A stretch of DNA of 64,000 nt, taken from contig NC_092561.1 of assembly GCF_037975245.1 (NCBI RefSeq), positions 7,482,001 to 7,546,000 of the forward strand, written 5' to 3'. Positions 1 to 11,826 of the stretch are shown one piece after another. The notes below the pieces were generated by a model. The model made no database searches and had not been told where the DNA came from. It was given only the letters and a program-made list of their open reading frames with translations. This stretch comes from Apostichopus japonicus. Taxonomy: Eukaryota; Echinodermata; Holothuroidea; Aspidochirotida; Stichopodidae. Made by a program: the position numbers and the translations under genes. Numbering within the stretch: the stretch's first letter is position 1; the number at the start of each line of letters is the position of its first letter.

Positions 1-117
1 TTCCTCTTTCCTGCTTTGGTTTACATGTAACTCCATAATTGCTGAAGCAGTGAATCCGAAAATTCATAAGTGTCATTGATATATTTAACATTAACTAAAA
101 CAAACATTTTTCTGCAC

Positions 118-905
118 CCTTGGAGGATGTCATCCGAAAGCACGGTCTTTCATGCACTATTTGCGCTGACGACACGCAATTATTCATCGGATTGTACTCA
201 CAAAACTGTCAGCTGACAGTAGCAAAAGTGGAAAATTGCACCAAGGACATGAAATTCTGGATGGCGAACAATTTCCTGGTCCTAAATGATGACAAAACAG
301 AATTAATCCATCTTTCATCTCGATTTGCAAGATCTCTTCAAATATCTTCTGTTGTTGCTGGTGACTCAACAGTTGCGTCTGTGCCGTATGTTCGTGATCT
401 GGGTATGATATTTGAATGTCTCGACATATCAACAATATCTGCCGCGGAGCTACCATGGCCTTGAGTAAAGTTGGCAAACTCCGAAAGTATCTCGACCAAG
501 CCACCATCGAAAAGCTAGTGCAAGCCATTGTTATCAACAGGCTCGACAACTGTAAATGCCTTCTGTATGGCCTCCCACAGAAAGACATCTCTAAGCTACA
601 ACGAATACAGAACATGGCAGCTCGTCTAATTACTCCAATGAAGAAACGAGACCACATCACTCCAATTCTTCGTTATCACCTCCACTGATGGTTACCTATT
701 AAGCAAGAATCACTTTCAGGTTACTCCTACTCACCTACAAATCTCTGTACGACGCTGGAAACGTCAGACCTACGAACAATCTTGTTCAAGTTCGCGCACG
801 CACAAATACCTATGGGGCCCGCTCGTTTGCCGTCGCCGCCCCGGTGCTATGGAACGCTTCACCAGTCAATATCCGCGAATCTATGTTCACAAACCATTTC
901 AAGTA
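118..905 (+). pseudogene. 3' remnant of an L2/CR1-like non-LTR retrotransposon (reverse transcriptase C-terminus)
   Basis: The translation contains the palm-domain motif ADDTQL (normally F/YADDTQL) near 165-185, followed by the thumb region with FWMANNFLVLNDDKTE. A second frame from 416 carries the downstream block ending in a basic, Leu-rich segment. A third frame from about 708 to 903 gives the typical L2/CR1 tail, with NTYGARSFAVAAPVLWN near 805-855 and a stop at 904. The three pieces are consecutive parts of one protein separated by at least two frameshifts and an in-frame TGA at 686, so the copy is dead. The N-terminal endonuclease and fingers lie outside the window or are lost. Family assignment is by motif recognition; CR1 versus L2 is not resolved. 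Confidence 0.85.
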
Positions 906-984
906 ACAACTGAAAATATTACTCTTTCAAAGTGGCCTATATGTCACGATTTTGTCAATTAATTTGTCTTTCGACCATCATCTT

Positions 985-1975
985 TCATCTATGTGATTGA
1001 GATCATAATCATCAACAACTACCCCTCCCCTCCTAATCCCACCTTCCAGCCAGGAGACACACTCCCGACCATCATCATTGATATATGTGATCGAGATCAC
1101 TGTCATCAACAAGTACCCCTCCCCCTCCTAACCCCACCCTCCAGCCAAGAGACATCATCAATGAACTATGTGACAGAGATCACTGTCATCAACAAGTACC
1201 CCTCCTCTCCTAACCCCACCCTCCAGCCAAGAGACACACACCGACCATCATCAGTGATCTATGTGACAGAGATCACTGTCATCAACAAGTACCCCTCCCC
1301 CTCCTAACCCCACCCTCCAGCCAAGAGACACACACCGACCATCATCAATGAACTATGTGACATAGATCACTGTCATCAACAACTACCCCTCCCCCTCCTA
1401 ACCCCACCCTCCAGCCAAGAGACACATACCCGACTATAATCATTGATCTATATGACAGAGATCACTGTCATCAACAACTACCCCTCCCCCTCCTAACCCC
1501 ACCCTCCAGCCAAGAGACACATACCCGACTATAATCATTGATCTATATGACAGAGATCACTGTCATCAACAACTACCCCTCCCCCTCCTAACCCCACCTT
1601 CCAGCCAAGAGACACATACCCGACTATAATCATTGATCTATATGACAGAGATCACTGTCATCAACAACTACCCCTCCCCCTCCTAACCCCACCCTCCAGC
1701 CAAGAGACACATACCCGACTATAATCATTGATCTATATGACAGAGATCACTGTCATCAACAACTACCCCTCCCCCTCCTAACCCCACCCTCCAGCCAAGA
1801 GACACATACCCGACTATAATCATTGATCTATATGACAGAGATCACTGTCATCAACAACTACCCCTCCCCCTCCTAACCCCACCCTCCAGCCAAGAGACAC
1901 ATACCCGACTATAATCATTGATCTATATGACAGAGATCACTCTCATCAACAACTACCCCTCCCCCACCACCCCTC
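985..1975. repeat. Minisatellite, 95-bp unit, C-rich
   Basis: A unit containing GACAGAGATCACTGTCATCA followed by a C-rich tract recurs about eleven times. From 1445 to 1920 the unit starts fall at 1445, 1540, 1635, 1730, 1825 and 1920, an exact 95-bp period with almost no differences. The units at 985-1440 are shorter and more diverged. The core GACAGAGATCACTGTC contains a short inverted repeat around GATC. A diverged single unit recurs at about 5465-5560, so the unit is also dispersed. Open frames through it are artefacts of the repeat. Confidence 0.95.
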
Positions 1976-2007
1976 CGCATCCCACCCTCCAGGCAAGAGA
2001 CCCACAC

Positions 2008-2600
2008 CCAGGGCGTCAATCCGATTTGAAACGTGTAAGGGGGGGGGGACGTAATCGACTGAGTATTCCGGCCGTAAGTACTATCTAAGCGGAGCGCCAC
2101 CATCGGTTGGCGCGCAGCGTACCAAGAAAATTTCAGATTTGAATACCTGCCAGATCGCTGAAGATGGCACTTGCCAGGCTAGATAGCAGCCATCTAGTTG
2201 CGTGATATCGGGTGAAAATTACAAATTCGTCACTCAGGAAATCTGCAATAAAATTCATGCGACCTTCATTTTTGGTGGATTATTTCTTTTATTAGTGATT
2301 CCAATTGACATGAACATTAGAACCCAGTGCAAGTTGACAAATGATGCGGCGAACTGAAACCCCAGCCCATTTTGCCCTATGTTTTAGGATAGAATACCCC
2401 TCAATTGTTCGAACCCATGACAACAAAGTGATGAAGGCATCCAAATAAATCAGTGGTTGTTCGTTGGAGTCCTCACGCAAGTTACCTCGGTTGCTAGGTG
2501 GATCTGCATCTGGTTATCGGGTGAATTCTGGTCAGAGCGTACTATGTAACCACCGTGTTCCCAGGAACGTAGCTAAGGCCGGATGATTAAAGGGGGGGGG
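2008..2600. repeat. Degenerate hAT-type MITE relics with conserved GC-rich hairpin
   Basis: The segment opens with CAGGGCGTCAATCC, which resembles a hAT-type terminus, followed by a poly-G run. At 2090-2120 it carries the same GC-rich hairpin (GGAGCGCCACCATCGGTTGG and onwards) found in better-preserved MITE copies at 20.4, 32.8 and 41.9 kb. It then has the associated CCAGATCGCTGAAGATGGCA block. I could not find a matching right end or target duplication, so the boundaries are approximate. A second relic with a 14-G run lies at 2580-2605. Confidence 0.55.
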
Positions 2601-2605
2601 GGGGT

Positions 2606-4253
2606 GTAGTGGCTGAAAATCCAACTGGATGGGTTTAAGGCAGAAAATTCCGACTGCTGCTTTGTACCCCCCACCCTCGCGCTACTCGTCAACGATACGG
2701 TCAGTGTCAGTCAGACACCCAATCTCTCGCGACTGCACTTTCGTTCCGAACTTTTTTCTATACATTTGTACCCACTGGCACTCATTTCAAAAATTTATTA
2801 GCCCCCCCCCACCCCAACCAAATATTTTTGTGAAATTTCGGGGAGAATGCTGATAAATTTTCGGGCACCTACTGAAAGAAAGATAATTTGCAATGTATTT
2901 TTCAGTAGTTAAACTTATATTATTATTACCATTAATATTGTAATGACTTTCAAATAATTCTAACCAATATGGAAGGGTAATAAGACGGAAATGATTGTAA
3001 AACCGACGCATGTCTATATGATATGCATTAACATGTGGAGTGAGACGCACATCCTATGGAGATCACTGAGTTGATCACCTCCTCCCAAACAGCAATATGA
3101 AAAAATAGTATTAAGACGTATTTCCTTTGGAAAATATCACAATTTAATGTGACAATACGGGCTAGATGTGTTTTAATTTATTTTATTATTCTTTAAGTTC
3201 TGTTATACAATTTTCTCTTTCTGTATTGGAGATGCTGACTCTAATATATTGAAGCTGTTTATATTTAGTAATTGATGGCATTGGTTTCAGTGTTTACACT
3301 GTTCACATTTTATACCATGAAAATGTGACAAGAAACACAAGTAAAAGCTTTAAGATTTCATATGGTATTGGCGGTTGACATGATGGATGTCGAAAAGACA
3401 AACCCCAGACCTTCAGATTTGGATACATCCAAAAACGGAGCTAGATTTTTCTTGGCCGTTTGTACATGAATTGGTCATCACCCAAGGTCTTTGTCACGTT
3501 AGCTGGAGAGGATGGTTGGGTTTGTGTCTTATTTAACTATAACTCGATTTTCCGTATGCCTTTTCAAGTAAATATAGGGTGGAGGGAGGTGGGGTGGTGA
3601 GGGTGGTGGTTGGTGGTGGTGGTGGCGGTTGGTGGTGGTCGGGGCTGTCATTGGTCATAAGTTAATTTTCAGGTGCTATCTGGGTATTGCATTATCCATA
3701 ATGACAATGATTAAAAGAAGAAAAGATGCAAGACTGCAGCCAGATGAATGTTGGATAATAGTTCCTTTACGGAAATTGCAAGGATGACTTTAAGAAGAAC
3801 ATTAGTCTTGATATGTTTTACTACAAGACAAATAAAAGCAGTTTGAGTGCCATTCATGTTCCTACAGCTATTCCAGTTTTCCGAGATATTCACTTGTTCT
3901 TTTAATATCAAATAAAACATAAACAGAGCATGATTTGAATGATATTCAACAACTGTCCATTTGTTCCTGTAAAGTTTGTAACACATTGTGACATGTCACT
4001 TGAGGACATTAAAGTCTTCATTATGCAGTTAATATCGATGGTCTAAACAATCTTTATCTCAGTATTACTTTGTAGTAGACAATCAAACCATCACGATGAT
4101 CTACTATATTTGCCAAAATTTGGGTATATTCGGAGAGATGAATGAAAAATCAAACCAAACTAAACCAAATGTGTTCCCGTTCTTTGTTATTGTGTTGCTC
4201 AAGACTTAAACATTAGTCGGACCCACTCTTTCTTCCGTCTGCTTTTATTCCAG
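2606..4253. other. Non-coding stretch, no recognised gene
   Basis: AT-rich sequence with scattered poly-C/poly-G runs (for example 2802-2812) and a GGT/GGGTGG-rich patch at 3575-3650. No open frame here has recognisable domains or splice context. It is probably intron or 5' flank of the somatomedin-B gene whose first visible exon is at 4254. Confidence 0.5.
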
Positions 4254-4361
4254 GTTCTTGTGATGGTCATTGTTTCGATAGATATGATGAAAACCGCAAC
4301 TGTCAATGCGATTACCAGTGTTTTAAATGTGGAAACTGCTACGGAGATTTTAAAGACTGTA
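4254..4361 (+). CDS. Exon of a somatomedin-B-repeat protein, SMB-like domain 1 (partial gene)
   Basis: The acceptor is TTTATTCCAG at 4244-4253 and the donor is A|GTAAGT after 4361. The open frame reads SCDGHCFDRYDENRNCQCDY followed by QCFKCGNCYGDFKDC. It has eight cysteines in somatomedin-B-like order (C-x3-C, C-x-C-x3-C, then Cys before a D-F-x-x-C end), but the usual adjacent CC pair is split as CGNC. The exon starts in phase 2 and ends in phase 1, so it must be internal. It is directly followed, in compatible phase, by the second SMB exon at 5260. SMB domains are secreted disulfide knots; the rest of this protein is not identified in the window. Confidence 0.75.
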
Positions 4362-4653
4362 GTAAGTGTTCGATACAGTTTAGAAATAAATGTGATGTGT
4401 TTAAGTACATGTGATGTTAATTGTTGCAGGCACTACAGTCATAACAAGCACTACACCCTACATTACACCCCGTCCTGGTGCCCTTCCCTCGCACACTTAA
4501 ATCGCGTTTTAGCCACACTTACACTGGAAACCATTCGGTCGAGTTATATTTACTCTTAGCTGCAGGGCACTATAATCAACAAGTTAATTCCACTATAAAG
4601 CACATACACCCCCCACCCCCGCCATCGAACTCACACATTAATATATTGAATAA

Positions 4654-4655
<2 letters not shown>

Positions 4656-4731
<76 letters not shown>
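4656..4731. repeat. (TA)n microsatellite
   Basis: An uninterrupted TA dinucleotide run of about 75 bp, in the intron between the two SMB exons. It generates the Tyr-Ile open frames seen on both strands here, which are not genes. Confidence 0.98.
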
Positions 4732-4733
<2 letters not shown>

Positions 4734-4789
4734 GCCCAGATCGACAGTTATTCAAAGCCATTTTATACGCATTCACACACCAGTAGAAT

Positions 4790-4960
4790 CACTGTGGTCG
4801 ATTGGTACGGACTGTGACACAATGGTTCGTGGTTCGATTCCTACCTTCGCCTGATGAGCCTCAAAGGATGAAAACGGTCGTGGAGTGGTATTTTTCTGAT
4901 GTGTTGATCTCTGTCATACCACTTATGAACCGATTGTTTTTTACGATGTTAACATTAATT
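4790..4960 (+). repeat. Possible tRNA-derived SINE fragment
   Basis: GGTCGATTGGTACGGACT resembles a degenerate A box. About 35 bp downstream GGTTCGATTCC is a near-perfect B box of a tRNA-type pol III promoter. No acceptor-stem pairing or tail was verified, so this is a weak call made on box spacing alone. Confidence 0.4.
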
Positions 4961-5259
4961 AGGTGCGCCCTGACAATTTGTAACGTGACGGATCAGTGCT
5001 CTGCCTTAATTGGCTTTGGTTCAGTCAGTCGGCCGAAGTAAGCAGCATTAGTGCATTAGTCCTATTTCACCTTTCAACTATGACAATCAACAATTGCTTA
5101 GACCTGTGTGGGTGACATATTTTGCCTTACTCAAGAGATCAACCAACTAAAGCTATATACATCTTTTACTCTCTTTTTCGTTTCTTATGTTTATATTTCG
5201 AATTGATAAGGTTATATTTTATTTTAAAGTGTTCACTTTGAATAACTTCTTTTCTGTAG

Positions 5260-5383
5260 ATAAGCTAGCATCGTGTGCCACGAGATGCGGTGATCCGTAC
5301 AATTCATCCGATGACTGCCATTGTAACAACCACTGTGAAGAACACCAGAACTGTTGCTTTGATTACGCTGAGCACGTACTGCA
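5260..5383 (+). CDS. Exon of a somatomedin-B-repeat protein, SMB domain 2 (partial gene)
   Basis: The acceptor is TTTTCTGTAG at 5250-5259 and the donor is CA|GTAAGT after 5383. The frame, continued from the exon at 4254-4361, gives SCATRCGDPYNSSDDCHCNN and then HCEEHQNCCFDYAEHVLQ. This matches the SMB consensus C-x2-RC-x3-Y-x5-C-x-C-x3-C-x5-CC-x-DY, and the final Cys should fall in the next exon. Known metazoan proteins with tandem SMB domains include EndoU-type endoribonucleases, ENPPs and vitronectin-like proteins. No downstream domain was found to choose between them. Confidence 0.85.
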
Positions 5384-5389
5384 GTAAGT

Positions 5390-8540
<3,151 letters not shown>

Positions 8541-9800
8541 ATGGTCTCTTATTTAACCACAATGACCAGATCGTGTCACTCTAAATGCATAAATTTCAAA
8601 CGTCGAGGTCTACACGTTATTATAGCTATTTGTATTCTCTCAATATGTACGCAAATAGTCATTCGAGACTTCTTCGAAATCTCCTTTAAAATAGGCCTAA
8701 TATCTTCTTCCACGAGAGGAGAAATCTCGTTGCTTGCTCAAAAGAACAGAGATCCATTCGACGCGGAAGAAAGAATGAATACATTACACAACACAACAGA
8801 GAGAACTACCTACATCCGGTCCGAAGCTGTTTTCAAAAAGATTGGAAACATTGTACGTCCATTCTCTAACATGTCAGGTAACCTGGACTACAATAAAACC
8901 GAAAAACGATGGGGTTGCTATGACTATCGGAATAATCGATTAGGCGCCTCGCGAAGTCCTGCAGATAGTGTCACTCAGCGGAAACTTGATTGTAAAAAGA
9001 GGGCGCCAGACGTAATTCTACTTGGTGTTAAAAAATGTGGTTCGCAAACTTTGACAGGGTTTTTAGACCTGCATCCTGAGTTAGTCTCTGAAGTTTATCC
9101 GTTTTCGTCCAATAAAGTGAAGGCACTAGTGGATGGAGATTCAGCTGCATTTTTGAAACCTATGCCTCTGTCAACGTCTTCGGAGTTAACCTTACTCGAT
9201 ATTATTGAAATTCAAGATAACCAACAGGTTCTTGGAGAGCTCTTAAAGATGGCTAAAAAGTTTTTATTGATACTCGTAAGCCCTGTTCTAAGGGCACATT
9301 CGGATTACGCACATGTTAGAACGAAAATGAAATTACCCGAAAATATTGAAAATTTAAAACACATGAAGCTACCAGTTTGGGATGGTAATCTTCGAGGCAA
9401 GAGAGAACCGAACATATTTTACAAAGGTTACAGAATTGCAGATTCATTCGAGAAGAGTGTGTTGGACTCCTTGGGGAACATTGATAAAACAAACCAATTA
9501 ATACGCAAAGGGTTATATCTTGAATACGTCAACAATATCTTGCACCATATATCTCGAGAAAACTTAATGGTCATCGATGGAGAGCTGTTTTCAAGTGAAC
9601 CGTGGACTGTTCTAGGCAGGGTTGAAAAATTCCTTGGAATAAGTCATTTCTTTACTCAAGAAATGTTTCGAAAAAGAGGCAGTTTCTTTTGTCCGGTAAT
9701 AAAGGAAAGGCCGGACTCCGATTGTCTGAAAGGAAAGGGAAGGAAAAAGAAAGCTGTCGATTCGAAAGTCAAGCGTAAATTGCAATATTTTTATCATTGA
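8541..9800 (+). pseudogene. Heparan-sulfate sulfotransferase (HS3ST)-like, intronless, C-terminally frameshifted
   Basis: The 419-codon frame begins with a short basic stretch and a membrane segment (LHVIIAICILSICTQIVI, about residues 24-41), a type II Golgi topology. The stem is followed by a sulfotransferase domain. Residues 154-178 give a PAPS 5'-phosphosulfate loop (PDVILLGVKKCGSQTL, normally KxGT), and SEV just after fits the catalytic Glu of the EVHFF block. ILVSPVLRAHSDY (244-256) is the 3'-phosphate site. The end carries the two-Cys loop FFCPV to DCLKGKGR and then KLQYFY. The EKSPxY block expected around residues 210-225 is not recognisable. The frame stops at YFYH, but another frame at 9794-9838 continues with RQLKETLEQTFSWK, which resembles the normal family end. 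The missing introns suggest a retrocopy. It may be a decaying or highly diverged paralogue. Confidence 0.7.
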
Positions 9801-9840
9801 ATCGTCAATTAAAAGAGACCCTTGAACAAACATTTTCCTG

Positions 9841-11746
9841 GAAATGAATCATGAAGAAACCTGCATTAGTTTCTATTGGTCAATTCGGTGTAGCCTATTA
9901 TCTGACGAATTTAGCCTGCCCATTTAGTCATTGCGGAATAACGCCATGACAAAGGGCTGATGAAAGCATACGTATAGACCTATATGTGCGATGCGTTCAT
10001 ACCAACCAGTCATCAGTTATATAACATAGTCATTTTGATTTTTACTAAAGAATTGAGGACTCGGAATGGATACGATTATGGGGCGCCGTTTTATAATATC
10101 TTGTTGAGACTATAATATTATAGGACATGTCAGGCAGGGACAAACACTTTGAAGAGGACAGTGGGACATTTGAAGGCTTTGGCTTGAAGCCAATAAATCA
10201 CCGCAAAAATGTCACGAACCTCCTGTGCATTCTGTACTTCATTTTCCAGTATCAAAATGTATTGCTATCCAAACATTCTGAATTTGGTTAATAAAAGGAC
10301 GCTGTTAAAAACCAAAAGTGCACTTTTCTGTTACAAATATACAAACTGAGTATTTGTCACAAACAAAAACGGCCACTTCTAGCTTATTAAAGGTGGCAGT
10401 TCTTCACAAAATGGGAAGGGGTTACTACCTCCTGTGCCACCCCTCCCCCTCCAGCTCTGCCGCCAAGCCGTAGTTTTGGTTGAATATAATGCACGCTATA
10501 GACTTGGTAAAATTTTCGGAAATTGTTCACACTTAGAAAACGGACACACTATAGGTTAAAGGTTCACAAAAAAAAAAGCTATGAAATTCAATCTATCTTG
10601 TAATAAGTGATGAAGCCAATAACATAGTTTGTTTAAATTGCAGAGATAGTTGAAGAACTTTTATTACAAAATGAATTAAAAGCTATATAGCTTTTAATTC
10701 ATTTAGTAATAACAAGTTCTTCAACTATTTGATATTAGTATTGAATATGTAACTTTCAAAATTGAAAGAGAGATATCTCTCTTTCAATTTTGAAAGTTAC
10801 ATAATCAATTCTAATATCAAATTCTGCAATTGATTTATTTTGCTGATTTCTGTTGTTTCATCACAGAATATATATAAGTTGACTGATAGGGGATGTTCTT
10901 GTGTATGTTTCATAACGTGACACTTTGCAATATTAGGACCAACCAAACATAGTCCTTGCCTATATTGCAACTTGATTGGCGCCTTTCATATCTTGCTCTC
11001 CATGCATTATTGAAAAATGCCCCCCCCCCCTCCAAAAAAAAAAAACGATTGATGGAGTCATAAAAGTTCGATCTGATTCAAAATGATATATTATACAAAT
11101 AATGAATGGTTATGAGTGCAATAGTGCAAATATTTCATGAGTTGAAAGATGGAACAAATAACATCTTTCAATAAGAGTTATAACTCTTATTGACGTCACT
11201 CGGATTAAGGAAAATAAGAAACTTCTTCCCCAGAAGACTAACCTTCTTTTTTATCGGCGTTTTTTTTTTATAGCGGCTGTAATAATTGCTTCGATTTCCC
11301 TACTGCATCCGGGAAGGAAGGCACCGATAAGTGAAAGTTCTAGGGTAGGAAAAGGTCACATCACAGCCATCTATGCATGGTTTCGGTCTCAAAATCAGTA
11401 CATAGTTCCTGGTAAATCTCTGAATGGGGTTATACCCATATTCTTTTCTCAGAACTCGGACAAAGTACATGCAGAGGGTGAGATAGAGAAAAATAGAGAG
11501 AGAGGGAGAGAGAGAAAGCCACATTTGTAAACAAACAATCGTGGCAATTGGCTTAGCGTGGAGCTAGAAGAATACATTTTCCTTTACGAAACTTTTAGGA
11601 AGGTTTCCATTCTGCAGGTTGATTAAGAAGACCTGTGTTAACTGCAGCTTTGAGAGGGCCGACCCTTCACTTGAACAGGTTATAAGGTGATACTAGCTAG
11701 TAGTACAAGTGCAGGAAATACTGCACAAGAAGCAATCAATTTGAGG
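9841..11746. other. Intergenic region upstream of the thioester gene
   Basis: No gene was recognised. It holds poly-C/A runs at 11017-11044, the paired hairpins described separately at 10634-10830, and a perfect 24-bp palindrome (CAATAAGAGTTATAACTCTTATTG) near 11169-11192. A purine-rich AGAGAG tract lies at 11480-11515. The last 200 bp should hold the promoter and 5' UTR of the gene starting at 11747, but I see no TATA box in a convincing position. Confidence 0.5.
10634..10830. repeat. Two adjacent near-perfect palindromes within a foldback element
   Basis: Palindrome 1 spans 10646-10728, centred on AGCTATATAGCT. Its arms of about 40 nt (ATAGTTGAAGAACTT left, its complement AAGTTCTTCAACTAT right) differ by a few bases. 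Palindrome 2 spans 10731-10818, centred on GAGATATCTC, with 40-nt arms containing TAACTTTCAAAATTGAAAGA. The outer flanks AAATTGCAGA (from about 10636) and TCTGCAATT (about 10823-10831) are also inverted. The whole would fold as a double cruciform, like a foldback/MITE element. No coding potential. Confidence 0.85.
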
Positions 11747-11826
11747 ATGGAGTGTCTCATACCGAGATTCTTTTATTCCGTGTTCGCTGCTCTGGTATTT
11801 CTAAATGGGGAGGTCTTAGCTGAGAG
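11747..11826 (+). CDS. Thioester protein exon 1: start codon and signal peptide
   Basis: ATG at 11747 follows an in-frame non-coding leader and begins MECLIPRFFYSVFAALVFLN, a signal peptide with a hydrophobic core and likely cleavage after VLA. The donor is AG|GTAAGT after 11826, leaving phase 2. The AG joins C at 13513 to make Ser, and the mature N-terminus SGYVIIAS is typical of the MG1 start in this family. Confidence 0.8.

Noticed and set aside
4576-4786. Tyr-Ile repeat proteins at 4.6 and 7.5 kb
   Set aside because: Products of TA microsatellites on both strands.
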